A stretch of DNA of 64,000 nt from UBA6244 sp963676875 (GTDB lineage: Bacteria > Bacteroidota > Bacteroidia > Bacteroidales > F082), in the NCBI GenBank assembly GCA_963676875.1, contig OY781436.1:1736001-1800000 (forward strand), given 5' to 3'. The translations under genes and the position numbers were made by a program. A model generated the notes under the pieces. It made no database searches, had not been told where the DNA came from, and saw nothing but the letters and a program-made list of their open reading frames with translations. Below are positions 63,109 to 64,000 of this stretch, in pieces (position 1 is the first letter of the stretch; the number at the start of each line of letters is the position of its first letter).

Positions 63109-63833
63109 GGAAATTTAATTTTCAGGAAGGAGAAGTACTGCTCATCGACAAGCCATTGAAATGGACATCGTTTGATGTGGTAAATCACCTGCGCTCTTAC
63201 ATCAAACGGGCCTTCGATTTAAAAAAAATCAAGGTAGGACATGCCGGCACCCTCGATCCGCTGGCCTCCGGATTGTTGATTATCTGCACCGGAAAATACA
63301 CCAAACAAATCGACACCTATCAAGGACTCGACAAGGTGTATGTGGGCAGCATGAAGCTGGGCGCCACCACCCCGTCCTTCGACATGGAAACCGATGAAGA
63401 CAAACTCTTCGACACGTCAGAACTTACCCCTGAAAAATTAGAACAAGCCACCATCCCTTTCATTGGAGATATTCAACAAATTCCACCGGTATATTCGGCC
63501 ATTAAAATCGATGGAAAACGCGCCTTTTTGTATGCCCGTAAAAATGATGACGTAAAAATGAAGCCCCGTCCTGTTACCATCCGTCAATTTTCGGTATTGA
63601 ATGTGGATTTGCCCCATGCCGATTTTGTAGTACACTGTACCAAAGGTACTTACATCCGTTCGTTGGTACACGATTTTGGCAAAAGTCTTGACAACGGTGC
63701 CTACCTCACCGCACTGCGTCGTACACAAATAGGCGATTTCTCGGTAAGCAATGCCTTTTCGCTGGAAGAAATCAGAGAAGAAATCAGGTTGCAGGCTACC
63801 CATCCCGAAAAGCTTGTCGTGCATCCACGGTAG
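63105..63833 (+). CDS. truB: tRNA pseudouridine-55 synthase TruB
   Basis: 242 residues, GTG start at 63105 overlapping the uppP stop by 4 bp. The catalytic motif is VGHAGTLDPLASG with nucleophile Asp51; IPPVYSAIKIDGKRAF and KGTYIRSLVHDFG are the other TruB landmarks. It lacks the long C-terminal PUA-type domain of E. coli TruB, as usual in this phylum. It makes pseudouridine 55 in the tRNA T-loop. Confidence 0.95.
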   Translation: MRKFNFQEGEVLLIDKPLKWTSFDVVNHLRSYIKRAFDLKKIKVGHAGTLDPLASGLLIICTGKYTKQIDTYQGLDKVYVGSMKLGATTPSFDMETDEDKLFDTSELTPEKLEQATIPFIGDIQQIPPVYSAIKIDGKRAFLYARKNDDVKMKPRPVTIRQFSVLNVDLPHADFVVHCTKGTYIRSLVHDFGKSLDNGAYLTALRRTQIGDFSVSNAFSLEEIREEIRLQATHPEKLVVHPR

Positions 63834-63854
63834 CCAATTGCAACCAAAAACAGC

Positions 63855-63862
63855 TATCTTTG
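63855..63862 (+). promoter_or_regulatory. -7 element for the last gene
   Basis: TATCTTTG, a full TAnnTTTG match 26 bp before the ATG at 63888. No -33 box at standard spacing. Confidence 0.45.
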
Positions 63863-63887
63863 TCCTCCAACAGAAACCATTGGGTAA

Positions 63888-64000
63888 ATGAAACTAAAAA
63901 TTCTTTTTTCGGCAATCGTTATCACCGCCATGTGTGCCTCTTGTGCCAGCCACCGCACCGGATACCGGCCCCCCAAGCGGAAAAAAGATGATTGCAACTG
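63888..64000 (+). CDS. Small lipoprotein (3' end outside window)
   Basis: Starts MKLKILFSAIVITAMCASCA; the lipobox offers Cys16 or Cys19. The visible mature part is short and strongly basic (SHRTGYRPPKRKKDDCN). No family recognised. It begins 54 bp after truB with its own -7 element. Confidence 0.65.
   Translation, partial: MKLKILFSAIVITAMCASCASHRTGYRPPKRKKDDCN

Overview
The window is chromosomal DNA from a member of the Bacteroidota, most likely an environmental member of class Bacteroidia (Marinilabiliales/Prolixibacteraceae-like; this placement is inference). The evidence is phylum-typical: several secreted proteins end in type IX secretion (T9SS) sorting domains, there is an S46 dipeptidyl-peptidase, a GLPGLI-family protein, CarboxypepD_reg outer-membrane barrels, LytS/LytTR two-component pairs, the ftsX-DUF3098-uppP-truB neighbourhood, and TAnnTTTG-type -7 promoter elements. 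I see no rRNA, tRNA, CRISPR array, phage or transposase gene.

Layout. 1-1630: the 3' part of an S46 (DPP11-like) peptidase. 1.7-2.9 kb: a six-copy tandem repeat array full of small hairpins. 3.0-9.6 kb: an RND efflux operon (TolC-like channel, TetR regulator, lipoprotein adaptor, RND pump) closed by a strong terminator. 9.8-13.3 kb (minus): a beta-oxidation operon of enoyl-CoA hydratase, 3-hydroxyacyl-CoA dehydrogenase and SCP2-type thiolase. 13.6-15.2 kb: an exported protein of unknown function. 15.24-16.27 kb: what looks like a single integron-type gene cassette with an attC-like site and no integrase. 16.6-20.1 kb (minus): an outer-membrane barrel and a GLPGLI protein, divergent from an OmpR-type two-component pair (20.3-22.5 kb), with helically phased direct repeats between them. 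22.8-24.6 kb: a LytS/LytTR pair, followed by a repeat-rich gap.

25.2-28.9 kb (minus): an esterase and two T9SS-exported beta-propeller proteins, divergent from a TPR-LytS/LytTR pair (29.4-32.1 kb) that is followed by two more large T9SS cargo proteins (32.3-37.2 kb). 37.6-46.5 kb (minus): a seven-gene run encoding M28, gluzincin, retropepsin-like, CPBP and S41 peptidase-type proteins, a small membrane protein and a TlpA-like thioredoxin. The promoters of the peptidase run and of the 28.9-kb propeller gene share a 56-bp element (50/56 identical by eye) at exactly the same distance from the -7 box, which suggests one regulon.

46.8-51.1 kb: a second outer-membrane barrel divergent from a third LytS/LytTR pair. 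51.1-51.4 kb: low-complexity and hairpin repeats. 51.5-52.5 kb (minus): a compact ABC ATPase and a membrane partner. 52.5-53.0 kb: a hydrogenase-maturation-protease-like gene broken by one base. 53.2-56.6 kb: a large hybrid sensor kinase flanked by kinase debris (a PAS stub before it and a CHASE-kinase deletion remnant after it). 56.7-60.3 kb (minus): a TMTC-like membrane protein with TPRs and an outer-membrane barrel protein. 61.0-63.8 kb: ftsX, DUF3098, uppP, truB; then the start of a small lipoprotein gene.

The strongest leads are (i) the lone integron-like cassette, (ii) the duplicated promoter element linking a sensor-regulator pair, secreted propellers and a multi-class peptidase operon, and (iii) the covarying-hairpin repeat families.
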